Of a stretch of 7,890 nucleotides of DNA, positions 1 through 6,884 are shown in pieces. The translations under genes and the position numbers were made by a program. Below the pieces are notes generated by a model. That model ran no database searches and was not told the origin of the DNA. It worked only from the letters and a program-made list of their open reading frames with translations. Origin of the DNA: a bacterium (GTDB lineage Bacteria; Verrucomicrobiota; Verrucomicrobiae; Opitutales; Opitutaceae); the NCBI GenBank assembly GCA_021780625.1, contig JAJXYI010000238.1, positions 1 to 7,890 on the forward strand. Reading direction: 5' to 3'. The stretch's first letter is position 1, and every line of letters begins with the position of its first letter.

Positions 1-1338
1 CTGGTCCGCGTATTCGCAGACCTGGGACTCGCGGCGGTGATGCTCGACCCGGCCGAGACGAAGCTCGGAGGTGTCGAAACACACGCCGAGGCGCGGAAAT
101 GCGCGGATCTGTTCAGGAAACATCGCGACGCCATCGCCGGCATCCTGGTCGTGCTGCCCAACTTCGGCGACGAAAAGGGCGTGGCCGACACGCTCAAGCT
201 GGCCGCCCTCAACGTGCCCGTCCTCGTCCAGGGATATCCCGACGACCTCGACCGGCTCGACGTCGTGCGTCGTCGCGACGCGTTCTGCGGCAAGATCTCC
301 GTCTGCAACAACCTGCGCCAGGCGGGCATCGCCTACTCCCTCACGGCGAAGCACGTGGTTCATCCTGACGACCCCTCCTTCCGCGCCGATCTCACCCAGT
401 TCGCCGCCGTGTGCCGCGTGGTCCGCGGCCTGCGCCGCGCCCGCCTGGGCGCCGTCGGCGCACGCCCCGGCGCGTTCAACACCGTCCGCTACTCGGAAAA
501 GCTCCTCGAGCGCTCCGGCATCAGCGTCACCACGGTCGACCTCTCCGAGATCCTCGGCTCCGCCTCCAAGATCGGCGAGAAGGACGCGCGCCTGGTCGCC
601 AAGGTCGACGAGATGCGCGCCTACGCCAACACCACGGCCGTGCCGCCCGCCAAGCTCGTCCAGATGGCCCGCCTCGGCGTCGTGCTCGACGATTACGTCG
701 CCGCCAACTGTCTCGACGCCACCGCAATCCAGTGCTGGACCTCCGTCCAGCAGAACCACGGCTGCAACGTCTGCACGTCGATGAGCATGATGAGCGAGGC
801 CCTGCTGCCCAGCGCCTGCGAGGTCGACGTCACCGGCGTGCTCACGATGTACGCCATGCAGCTCGCCTCCGGCACGCCCAGCGCGCTCGTGGATTGGAAC
901 AACAACTACGGCACCGACGCCGACAAGTGCGTGCTCTTCCACTGTGGCAACTGGGCCAAGTCCTTCCTGCCCGACATCAAGGTGCTCAACGCCCCCATCC
1001 TCGGCTCCACGCTGGGCGTCGAAAACACCTGGGGCGCGCTCGACGGCCGCACGCCCGCCAGCCCGCTCACGTTCGGTCGTATCACGACCGACGATACCGC
1101 CGGCCGGATCCGCGCCTACGTCGGCGAGGGCCAGCTCACCAACGACGAGCTCAAGACTTTCGGCAACCGCGCCGTCGCCCACGTGCCGCGCCTCCAGACC
1201 CTCATGCGCCATGTCTGCCGCGAGGGCTTCGAACACCACGTGGTGATGAACGCCTCGCGCACCGCCGCCGTGCTTCACGAGGCCTTCACGCGCTACCTCG
1301 GCTGGGAAACCTATTTTCACAACCAGCCGGAGGAATGA
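1..1338 (+). CDS. L-fucose/L-arabinose isomerase superfamily protein, 5'-truncated
   Basis: This is probably a cytoplasmic, metal-dependent aldose-ketose isomerase. The frame is open from base 1 without a start, so the gene begins upstream; 445 codons are visible and perhaps a few dozen N-terminal residues are missing. The GTG and ATG at 37 and 40 lie inside a conserved region and are not credible starts. The N-terminal half has family motifs such as VLPNFGDEKG and GARPGAFNTVRY. The C-terminal half has the expected metal/catalytic residues: Glu in SACEVD (codon 274, base 820), Asp in LVDWNN (codon 298, base 892) and His in LFHCGN (base 940), plus the HH pair in GFEHHV (bases 1234-1239). The Glu-Asp spacing of 24 equals that of Glu337 and Asp361 in E. 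coli FucI, as I recall it. The family is secure. The substrate is not: L-fucose, L-arabinose, D-arabinose or a branched pentose are all possible, and the transketolase and kinase downstream favour a pentose. Confidence 0.85.
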   Translation: MVRVFADLGLAAVMLDPAETKLGGVETHAEARKCADLFRKHRDAIAGILVVLPNFGDEKGVADTLKLAALNVPVLVQGYPDDLDRLDVVRRRDAFCGKISVCNNLRQAGIAYSLTAKHVVHPDDPSFRADLTQFAAVCRVVRGLRRARLGAVGARPGAFNTVRYSEKLLERSGISVTTVDLSEILGSASKIGEKDARLVAKVDEMRAYANTTAVPPAKLVQMARLGVVLDDYVAANCLDATAIQCWTSVQQNHGCNVCTSMSMMSEALLPSACEVDVTGVLTMYAMQLASGTPSALVDWNNNYGTDADKCVLFHCGNWAKSFLPDIKVLNAPILGSTLGVENTWGALDGRTPASPLTFGRITTDDTAGRIRAYVGEGQLTNDELKTFGNRAVAHVPRLQTLMRHVCREGFEHHVVMNASRTAAVLHEAFTRYLGWETYFHNQPEE

Positions 1339-1367
1339 ACCGGCACCGCCGCCTTTCGCACGCATGA
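1335..1367 (+). other. Ten-codon reading frame bridging isomerase and transketolase
   Basis: An ATG at 1335 overlaps the isomerase stop (ATGA, 1335-1338). It opens a ten-codon frame (MNRHRRLSHA) whose TGA at 1365-1367 overlaps the transketolase start at 1364 in a second ATGA. A GGAGG at 1329-1333 lies one base before this ATG, too close for ordinary SD initiation, and 30 bases before the true gene start, too far. It may act as a re-initiation relay or be chance; there is no evidence that the peptide itself has a function. Confidence 0.15.
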
Positions 1368-2200
1368 CCGATCACGACCTCGCGCTCAAGTCGCTCGCCT
1401 ACCGCAAGGGCATCCTGCGGTGGATCAAGCATGCCGGCGCCGGCCACACCGGCGGCGACCTGTCGTGCATCGACATCCTGAACGTCCTCTACAACCGCAT
1501 CCTCCGCGTCTCGCCCGACACCCGCCTGGATCCCTCCCGGGACCGCTACATCCAGAGCAAGGGACATTGCGTTGAGGCCCTTTACGTGGTCCTCGCGGAC
1601 CGCGGCTACTTCCCCGAGTCGGATCTGGAAACCCTGTGCGGCTACCAGTCGCACTACGTCGGCCATCCGACTCGGAAAATTCCCGGTGTCGAACAAAACA
1701 CCGGGGCCCTCGGACACGGCCTGCCCATCGCCGTCGGCACCGCGCTGGGGGGCCGCCTCGACGGCGCGTCCTTCCGCGTGTTCACCCTGATGGGCGACGG
1801 CGAACTCGCCGAAGGCTCCAACTGGGAGGCCGCCCTCGCCGCCGCCCACTACCGCCTCGACAACCTCACCGCGATCGTCGACCTCAACACGCTCCAGATC
1901 TCCGGCCGCACGCGCGACGTGATGAACCATGAGCCTCTCGCCGAGAAGTGGGCCTCGTTCGGCTGGGCGGTCCGCACCGTCGACGGCCACGATTTCGCCG
2001 CCCTCACCGCGGCCCTCGAAAAACCGCTCGAGCCCGGAAAGCCTTCCATGGTCATCGCACGCACGCTGAAGGGAAAGGGCGTCAGCTTCATGCAGGACGT
2101 CGCCAAGTGGCACCACGGCGTTCCCAGCGACGACGAATACGCCCGCGCGCTCGCCGAGCTCGACGCGCAGGTCCTCAGCCTCGGGGAGGCCGCCCGATGA
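1364..2200 (+). CDS. Split transketolase, N-terminal (ThDP-binding) subunit
   Basis: This is the 278-residue N-terminal half of a transketolase, which binds the diphosphate end of thiamine diphosphate and Mg2+ and pairs with the next gene product. The visible hallmarks are GAGHTGGDLS (His28), SKGH (65-68), a GALGHGLP glycine segment, and the ThDP signature starting GDGELAEGSNWEA at residue 144 and ending in VDLN near 175. The length is that of stand-alone N-terminal subunits, not a truncated 650-residue enzyme. No other start codon lies upstream in frame before the preceding gene, so 1364 is chosen although it has no SD. The subunit pair would move a two-carbon ketol unit between sugar phosphates in the cytoplasm. 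Its place between a sugar isomerase and an FGGY kinase suggests a dedicated catabolic transketolase, for example of the apulose-4-phosphate type, rather than the housekeeping pentose-phosphate enzyme; that substrate is an inference. Confidence 0.93.
   Translation: MTDHDLALKSLAYRKGILRWIKHAGAGHTGGDLSCIDILNVLYNRILRVSPDTRLDPSRDRYIQSKGHCVEALYVVLADRGYFPESDLETLCGYQSHYVGHPTRKIPGVEQNTGALGHGLPIAVGTALGGRLDGASFRVFTLMGDGELAEGSNWEAALAAAHYRLDNLTAIVDLNTLQISGRTRDVMNHEPLAEKWASFGWAVRTVDGHDFAALTAALEKPLEPGKPSMVIARTLKGKGVSFMQDVAKWHHGVPSDDEYARALAELDAQVLSLGEAAR
2183..2189 (+). promoter_or_regulatory. Strong Shine-Dalgarno for transketolase C-terminal subunit
   Basis: GGGGAGG lies seven bases before the ATG at 2197, inside the end of the N-terminal subunit gene. 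It fixes 2197 as the start, although the frame is open further upstream. With the ATGA overlap it indicates coupled translation of the two subunits in equal amounts. Confidence 0.8.
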
Positions 2201-3213
2201 GCGCCCCCGCACCCTCCCTCTTCTCACCCGAGGCGAAGTCCCTGGCCCAGCGGCTCGGCATGACGCTCGGGCGCCCGAATCTGGAAGTGTTCGCCGACAC
2301 GCTGCTCGAACTCGCGCGCGCCGACGCACGCCTGCTCGCCGTCACGAGCGACTCCCGCGGCTCCGGAAAACTCGGACCCTTCGGCCAGGCGCTGCCCCGC
2401 CAGATCGTCGAGCTGGGCATCGCCGAGCAGAACCTCGTCGGCGTCGCCGCCGGCCTGGCCTCTACGGGTCGCACCGTGTTCGCGGTGTCCCCCGCCTGCT
2501 TCCTCACCGCGCGCTCCCTCGAGCAGATCAAGAACGACGTCGCCTATTCCGACAACGCCGTGACTCTCGTGGGCATCAGCGCGGGCGTAAGCTACGGCGC
2601 CCTCGGCTCCACGCACCACTCGCTGCACGATTTCGCCGCGCTGCGCGCGATCCACAATCTCGCGATCGTCGCCCCCGCGGACAACATCGAGGCGCGCGAG
2701 GCCGTCCTGGCCGCCGCCGCGCTCCGCCGCCCGGTCTATCTGCGCTTCGGCAAGGCCGCACTCTACACCCTTCCCTGCGCAGCTCCGTTCGAGCTCGGAC
2801 GCGCCCGCCTGCTGCAGCCCGGCAACGACCTCGCCTTCCTCGCCACCGGCGAGACCGTCGTCCACGCCCTGCTCGCCGCCGCCCACCTCGAGGAAACCTC
2901 GGGGCTTCGCTGCCGCGTGCTCAGCCTGCCGTCCGTCAAGCCCCTCGACCTCCAGGCCGTCCGCTCCGCAGCCGCGGAATGCAGGGCGGTCCTCACCGTC
3001 GAGGAGCACATGGTCCACGGCGGGCTCGGCGAGGCCGTCGCGGCTGTCCTGGCCCAGGGCGACGCCCACCCGCGGTTTCGCATCATCGGTATCCCGGACG
3101 AGGATACCGTGACGGGCAGCCAGGCCGACATTTTCCGCCATTACGGCATTTCCATGGAGGGGCTCTCCCGCGCCGCCCTGGACCTGCTCGGCCGGTCCGC
3201 CCCGCCGGCCTGA
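2197..3213 (+). CDS. Split transketolase, C-terminal (pyrimidine-binding) subunit
   Basis: This 338-residue partner of the preceding gene product carries the pyrimidine-binding domain (about residues 28-190) and the transketolase C-terminal domain (about 205-325). The key residue is Glu77 in ELGIAEQN (base 2425), which activates the ThDP aminopyrimidine in transketolases and DXS-like enzymes. Other family traits are TSDSRGSG (50-57), GVAAGLAS after the Glu, the histidine-containing STHHSLHD loop, VAPADN, and VLTVEEHMVHGGLGEAV in the C-terminal domain. The start at 2197 overlaps the previous stop by four bases and has a strong SD; the upstream open frame is only overlap with the other subunit gene. 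The two proteins should form the usual transketolase active site at their interface. The donor substrate cannot be read from the sequence; the neighbours suggest a ketose phosphate made by the adjacent isomerase and kinase. Confidence 0.93.
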   Translation: MSAPAPSLFSPEAKSLAQRLGMTLGRPNLEVFADTLLELARADARLLAVTSDSRGSGKLGPFGQALPRQIVELGIAEQNLVGVAAGLASTGRTVFAVSPACFLTARSLEQIKNDVAYSDNAVTLVGISAGVSYGALGSTHHSLHDFAALRAIHNLAIVAPADNIEAREAVLAAAALRRPVYLRFGKAALYTLPCAAPFELGRARLLQPGNDLAFLATGETVVHALLAAAHLEETSGLRCRVLSLPSVKPLDLQAVRSAAAECRAVLTVEEHMVHGGLGEAVAAVLAQGDAHPRFRIIGIPDEDTVTGSQADIFRHYGISMEGLSRAALDLLGRSAPPA

Positions 3214-3219
3214 CCGGCC
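3190..3219 (+). other. GC-rich inverted repeat over the transketolase stop codon
   Basis: GGCCGGTC (3190-3197) and GACCGGCC (3212-3219) are perfect 8-base inverted copies separated by 14 bases, and the second arm includes the end of the TGA stop. No T-run follows, so it is not a standard intrinsic terminator. It could slow ribosomes or protect a 3' end after RNA processing. In DNA this GC-rich it may also be chance. Confidence 0.3.
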
Positions 3220-3267
3220 TCCTCCCCGCGGCAAGCCGCCGCCCACGCCCCTTCCCGCGTCCCACCC
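3214..3267 (+). other. C-rich untranslated gap before the kinase gene
   Basis: This 54-base gap contains 34 C and only 11 G by my count, and no SD before the ATG at 3268; the sequence just before the start is CCCACCC. Initiation here must rely on coupling or on an unstructured leader. I see no promoter with recognisable -35 and -10 elements. Confidence 0.35.
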
Positions 3268-4755
3268 ATGCCGTTCGTCCTCGCCCTCGACCAAAGTACC
3301 TCCGCCACGAAGGCTCTGCTCTTCGACGAGGCCGGGCGCTGCCTGGACCAGGAATCGCGCGAGCACCGCCAGTTCTATCCGCGCCCCGGCTGGGTCGAGC
3401 ACGACGCCAACGAAATCTGGCTCAACACGCTGTCCACGCTCCGCGCGGTGACCGCACGGCAGGCCGCCCGGCTGCCCGAGACCGTCGCGCTGAGCATCAC
3501 CAACCAGCGCGAGACCGTGGTCGTCTTCGACCGGCGCACCGGGGAACCGCTCCATCCCGCGCTCGTCTGGCAGTGCCGCCGCGGCGACGCCCTTTGCGCG
3601 GAACACGCAGCGTCCGGCGCCGCCGCCGGCATCCAGCGGAAAACCGGCCTTCCGCTCGACGCCTATTTTTCCGCCTCGAAGCTCCAGTGGCTGGTGCGCA
3701 ACGAACCGGCCATCGCAGCACGGCTCGCCGACGGCACCGCGGTCATCGGCACCATCGACACCTACCTGATCCACCGGCTGACCCGCGGCCGCGTCTTCGC
3801 CACCGACGCCACCAACGCCAGCCGCACGCTCCTCTTCGACCTCGTCCGGAGCCGCTGGGACGAGGACCTCTGCGCCCTCTGGCAGGTGCCGGTCGCCGCG
3901 CTGCCCGAGGTCCGCGACTGCGATGCCTCCTACGGCGAAACCGACCTGCGCGGCGCCCTCGATCGTCCGCTTCCGATCCGCGGCGTAATGGGAGACTCCC
4001 AAGCCTCGCTCTTCGCCCAGCGCTGCTTCGAACCGGGCTCGGCCAAGGTGACCTTCGGCACCGGCTCCTCCGTCCTTCTCAATCTCGGCGACGCCCCACG
4101 GTTTTCCGACCGCGGCATCGCAACCGCCCTCGCGTGGCGACTCTCCGGGCGCCCCACCTACGCCTTCGAGGGCATCATCATCAGCTCCGCCTCCACCCTC
4201 ACCTGGCTGCGCGACCAACTCGGGCTCGTCCGCGATATCGGCGAACTCGATACGCTCGCCACCGCCGTGCCCGACAACGGCGGCGTCTATCTCGTGCCCG
4301 CCTTTTCCGGCCTGGGCCTGCCCCACTGGCAACCCGCCGCCCGCGCGGCGATCGTGGGGCTCAGCTCCCAGAGCGACCGTCGCCACGTCGCCCGGGCCGC
4401 CCTCGAGTCGATTGCCTACCAGGTCCGCGACGTGCTGGACGTGTTTCGCGCGGAATCCGGACTCGCCCTGCGCGACATCCGCGCCGACGGCGGCGCCACC
4501 GCCAGCGCGCCGCTGATGCAGTTCACCGCGGACGTGACCGGCGTCGCCCTCCATGTCTCGGCCATGGCGCACGGCTCCCCGCTCGGGGCCGCCTTTGCCG
4601 GCCTGGTCGGCACGGGCGTGCACACCTCCCCCGAGGCACTCGCCTCGATCGTCCGCGAGCAGGTGGTTTACCATCCGGCCATGCCTGTCGGACGGGCCGA
4701 CTCGCTTCACCGTGGATGGCAGCGTGCCGTTTGCAGTGTGATCCCTCAAAACTAA
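3268..4755 (+). CDS. FGGY-family carbohydrate kinase, glycerol-kinase-like, substrate altered
   Basis: This 495-residue cytoplasmic ATP-dependent sugar/polyol kinase follows E. coli GlpK closely along its length: LALDQSTSATK at the N-terminus, PGWVEHD, ITNQRET (Arg81, Glu82), VWQCRRGD, DAYFS (Tyr133), TNASRT, GDSQASLF with the catalytic base Asp243, FGTGSS, VPAFSGLGLPHW, ALESIAYQ and the DGGATAS nucleotide motif. Three features argue against plain glycerol kinase. The glycerol-contacting Gln after the catalytic Asp (Gln246 in the usual E. coli numbering) is Ser244. The GGKGGTR loop that binds fructose 1,6-bisphosphate in E. coli is replaced by unrelated sequence just before Asp243. The C-terminal segment used for IIA-Glc binding also differs. 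With an isomerase and a transketolase as neighbours, a ketose such as apulose, ribulose or xylulose is more likely than glycerol. The start gives a complete N-terminal phosphate-binding motif but has no SD. Confidence 0.9.
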   Translation: MPFVLALDQSTSATKALLFDEAGRCLDQESREHRQFYPRPGWVEHDANEIWLNTLSTLRAVTARQAARLPETVALSITNQRETVVVFDRRTGEPLHPALVWQCRRGDALCAEHAASGAAAGIQRKTGLPLDAYFSASKLQWLVRNEPAIAARLADGTAVIGTIDTYLIHRLTRGRVFATDATNASRTLLFDLVRSRWDEDLCALWQVPVAALPEVRDCDASYGETDLRGALDRPLPIRGVMGDSQASLFAQRCFEPGSAKVTFGTGSSVLLNLGDAPRFSDRGIATALAWRLSGRPTYAFEGIIISSASTLTWLRDQLGLVRDIGELDTLATAVPDNGGVYLVPAFSGLGLPHWQPAARAAIVGLSSQSDRRHVARAALESIAYQVRDVLDVFRAESGLALRDIRADGGATASAPLMQFTADVTGVALHVSAMAHGSPLGAAFAGLVGTGVHTSPEALASIVREQVVYHPAMPVGRADSLHRGWQRAVCSVIPQN

Positions 4756-4757
4756 CG

Positions 4758-4763
4758 TAGGAG
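4758..4763 (+). promoter_or_regulatory. Shine-Dalgarno-like TAGGAG abutting the GH127 start
   Basis: TAGGAG directly touches the ATG at 4764 with no spacer, which is tighter than normal. An in-frame TAG at 4758 rules out any start further upstream, and the signal peptide requires this ATG, so the start is secure while the SD role is doubtful. Confidence 0.4.
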
Positions 4764-6827
4764 ATGCGCTTTCACCCCGCCCTGCTTCTGGCGCTGCTCG
4801 CCTCCGCGCTTCCCGCACAGGCCGGGGAGCGTGCGCTCATCGACACCACCCGCTCGCCCGACGCGAAGATGTACATGCCCGACCTGTCCGACGTGCACTG
4901 GACCGGCGGGCTCATGGGGGAGCGTTTCCAGGTCTGCCGCGACACCATGGTGCCGCACCTGTGGAGCATCTTCAGCAACCCCAAGGAGAGCGCCGCCTGG
5001 GAAAACTTCCGGATGGCTGCCGGCCTGAGCCACGGACGCGACGGCAAGCCCCACGGCCCCCCCTTCAACGACGGTGACTTCCTGAAATGGGTCGAGTCCC
5101 TCGCGCAGGTCTACGCCGTCACCCACGATCCCGCCGTGGATCGACAGCTCGACCAGATCATCGCGGTCATTGCCAAGGCCCAGCGCCCTGACGGCTACCT
5201 GGATACGCCCATAATCATCCGCGAACGCAACGCCGCCGCCGAGGGACGGAAACTCGCGTTCGCGAACCGCGAGCACTTCGAGACCTACAACATGGGCCAC
5301 CTGATGACCACGGCCTGTATCCACTATCGAGCCACGGGGAAGACCTCCCTGCTCGACTGCGCCCGCAAGGCCGCCGACTACCTCGACCGCCTCTGCGCCT
5401 CCGATCCCCAGTCCCTTGCCCTGAACGCAATCTGCCCGTCCCACTACATGGGCGTCGTGGAACTGTATCGAACCACCCACGACCCCCGCTACCTCGCGCT
5501 CGCCAAGCGCCTCATCGAGATCCGCAGCCTGGTGCCGCCGTCCGAGGGCAGCGACATGAACCAGGACCGCATCCCCTTCCGCGAGATGACAGGCCCCGTC
5601 GGACACGCCGTCCGCGCAAACTACCTCTTCGCCGGAGTGGCCGATGTGTATTCCGAAGACGGTGACGCCTCCCTCCTGCGCACCCTCGTCCGCGTCGACA
5701 ACGACGCCGCCGGCGCCAAGCTGTACATCACCGGCATGACCGGCGCGCTCTACGATGGCGCCTCGCCCGACGGCTCCGCGAAGGACGGCGAGATCAAGCT
5801 TGTCCACCAGGCCTACGGCCGCGACTACCAGCTTCCCAACCTCACCGCCTACAACGAAAGCTGCGCCACCGTCGGCTTCGCGCTGTGGCAGTGGCGGATG
5901 TTCGAGGACACCGGAGTCGAGCGCTACGTGGACCTCTTCGAGCAGTCCCTGTACAACGGCGTGCTCGCGGGCATCAGCATGGACGGCAAGGACTACTTCT
6001 ACACCAACCCGCTGCGCCGCCTCCACGCGTTCAACTGGCCGCTTCGCTGGTCGCGTACCCGCCAGCCCAACTACAAGTCGTCCTTCTGCTGCCCGCCCAA
6101 CATCGTCCGCACCATCGCCGAGGCGCAGAACTACATCTACACGCTCTCCAAGGACACGCTCTGGGTGAACCTCTACGGCGACAGCGCCCTCGACACCCGC
6201 TGGCTCGACGGCAGCCGCATCAAGCTGAATCAGGAAACCAACTACCCGTGGGACGGTGCCGTGAAGCTGTCGATCTCCGCAGCCCCGTCGCACCCAGTCA
6301 CTCTCCGCCTGCGCATCCCCGGCTGGATGCACCCGGGCGCCACCACGATCACCGTGAATGGCCGCGCAGTCGCCGGAGCACCGCAGCCTGGCAGCTACTT
6401 CGACCTCACACGCACCTGGAAGTCCGGCGACACCGTCGGCATCGCCTTCGACTTCAAGCCCGTGCTCATGGAGGCCAATCCACTCGTCGAGGAAACCCTC
6501 AACCAGGTCGCCGTGAAATATGGCCCGATCGTCTACTGCCTGGAGGCGAAGGATCTCCCGCCCGGCGTGAAGCTCACCGACGTCGCGCTCGCCCTCGATC
6601 CCGGCACGCGCAAGGACTCCATCAAGCCCATCGAGATCGGCGGCGCCCACCTTTTGTCCATCACGGTGCCCGGCTGGGATCTGCAGGAGTCCCCGTGGCA
6701 AAAAGGCCAGCTCTACCGTGAGGTCTCCGCCACTCCGCCGCGCCCGATTTCCGTCACGCTCATCCCCTACTTCGCCTGGAACAACCGCGGCGACTACGAC
6801 ATGAGCGTGTGGCTGCCCGCGCGCTGA
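4764..6827 (+). CDS. Secreted GH127 (DUF1680) glycoside hydrolase, beta-L-arabinofuranosidase-like
   Basis: This 687-residue exported hydrolase has a short signal peptide: basic MRFH, then a leucine/alanine core, with likely cleavage after AQA at residue 20. It is not a lipoprotein. An (alpha/alpha)6 barrel spans about residues 35-445 and beta-sandwich domains follow to the C-terminus; the length fits GH127. The zinc/cysteine site of the family is complete: Glu365 and Cys367 in YNESCA, and Cys442-Cys443 in SFCCPPN, matching Glu338, Cys340, Cys417 (the nucleophile) and Cys418 of Bifidobacterium HypBA1. The position 16 residues before the zinc Glu, which is the proposed acid/base Glu322 in HypBA1, appears to be Gln349 here. 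Known GH127 activities include beta-L-arabinofuranosidase and removal of aceric acid from rhamnogalacturonan II. It follows the kinase gene after eight bases, so it is probably co-transcribed and may supply the sugar used by the upstream enzymes. The exact linkage is unknown. Confidence 0.92.
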   Translation: MRFHPALLLALLASALPAQAGERALIDTTRSPDAKMYMPDLSDVHWTGGLMGERFQVCRDTMVPHLWSIFSNPKESAAWENFRMAAGLSHGRDGKPHGPPFNDGDFLKWVESLAQVYAVTHDPAVDRQLDQIIAVIAKAQRPDGYLDTPIIIRERNAAAEGRKLAFANREHFETYNMGHLMTTACIHYRATGKTSLLDCARKAADYLDRLCASDPQSLALNAICPSHYMGVVELYRTTHDPRYLALAKRLIEIRSLVPPSEGSDMNQDRIPFREMTGPVGHAVRANYLFAGVADVYSEDGDASLLRTLVRVDNDAAGAKLYITGMTGALYDGASPDGSAKDGEIKLVHQAYGRDYQLPNLTAYNESCATVGFALWQWRMFEDTGVERYVDLFEQSLYNGVLAGISMDGKDYFYTNPLRRLHAFNWPLRWSRTRQPNYKSSFCCPPNIVRTIAEAQNYIYTLSKDTLWVNLYGDSALDTRWLDGSRIKLNQETNYPWDGAVKLSISAAPSHPVTLRLRIPGWMHPGATTITVNGRAVAGAPQPGSYFDLTRTWKSGDTVGIAFDFKPVLMEANPLVEETLNQVAVKYGPIVYCLEAKDLPPGVKLTDVALALDPGTRKDSIKPIEIGGAHLLSITVPGWDLQESPWQKGQLYREVSATPPRPISVTLIPYFAWNNRGDYDMSVWLPAR

Positions 6828-6884
6828 CGCCCTCCCCGCCCCGCGACCCACTCTCTCCCGCTTCGCCCGTCCCCCCGAAAACCC
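6828..6884 (+). other. C-rich, G-poor gap before the permease gene
   Basis: By my count this 57-base gap has 36 C, 8 G, 7 T and 6 A. It lacks an SD and ends GAAAACCC just before the ATG at 6885. C-rich, G-poor, unstructured RNA is the kind of segment Rho can load on, so partial termination between hydrolase and permease is possible. No hairpin followed by T residues is present. Confidence 0.3.

Noticed and set aside
1948..2196. N-terminal extension of the transketolase C-terminal subunit from an earlier start
   Set aside because: That stretch lies inside the N-terminal subunit gene and translates to Arg/Pro-rich nonsense. The ATG at 2197 has a strong SD and gives the normal family N-terminus.
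1364..3213. A 1-deoxy-D-xylulose-5-phosphate synthase or pyruvate dehydrogenase E1 pair split in two
   Set aside because: The SKGH, GHTGGDLS and IAEQN motifs and subunit lengths fit split transketolase, and the neighbours are sugar genes rather than isoprenoid or lipoyl genes.
3190..3219. Intrinsic terminator after the transketolase genes
   Set aside because: The inverted repeat is real but no T-run follows and the next gene continues on the same strand after 54 bases.
3268..4755. Housekeeping glycerol kinase (glpK)
   Set aside because: Overall similarity is strong, but the changed glycerol-contact residue, missing fructose-bisphosphate loop and pentose-type neighbours make the name unsafe; no glpF or glpD lies nearby in the window.
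2224..4818. An 864-codon minus-strand open frame across the transketolase C-terminal and kinase genes
   Set aside because: Same cause: antisense shadow of GC-biased codons, with a Gly/Ala/Arg-rich translation and no domain, start context or upstream signal.
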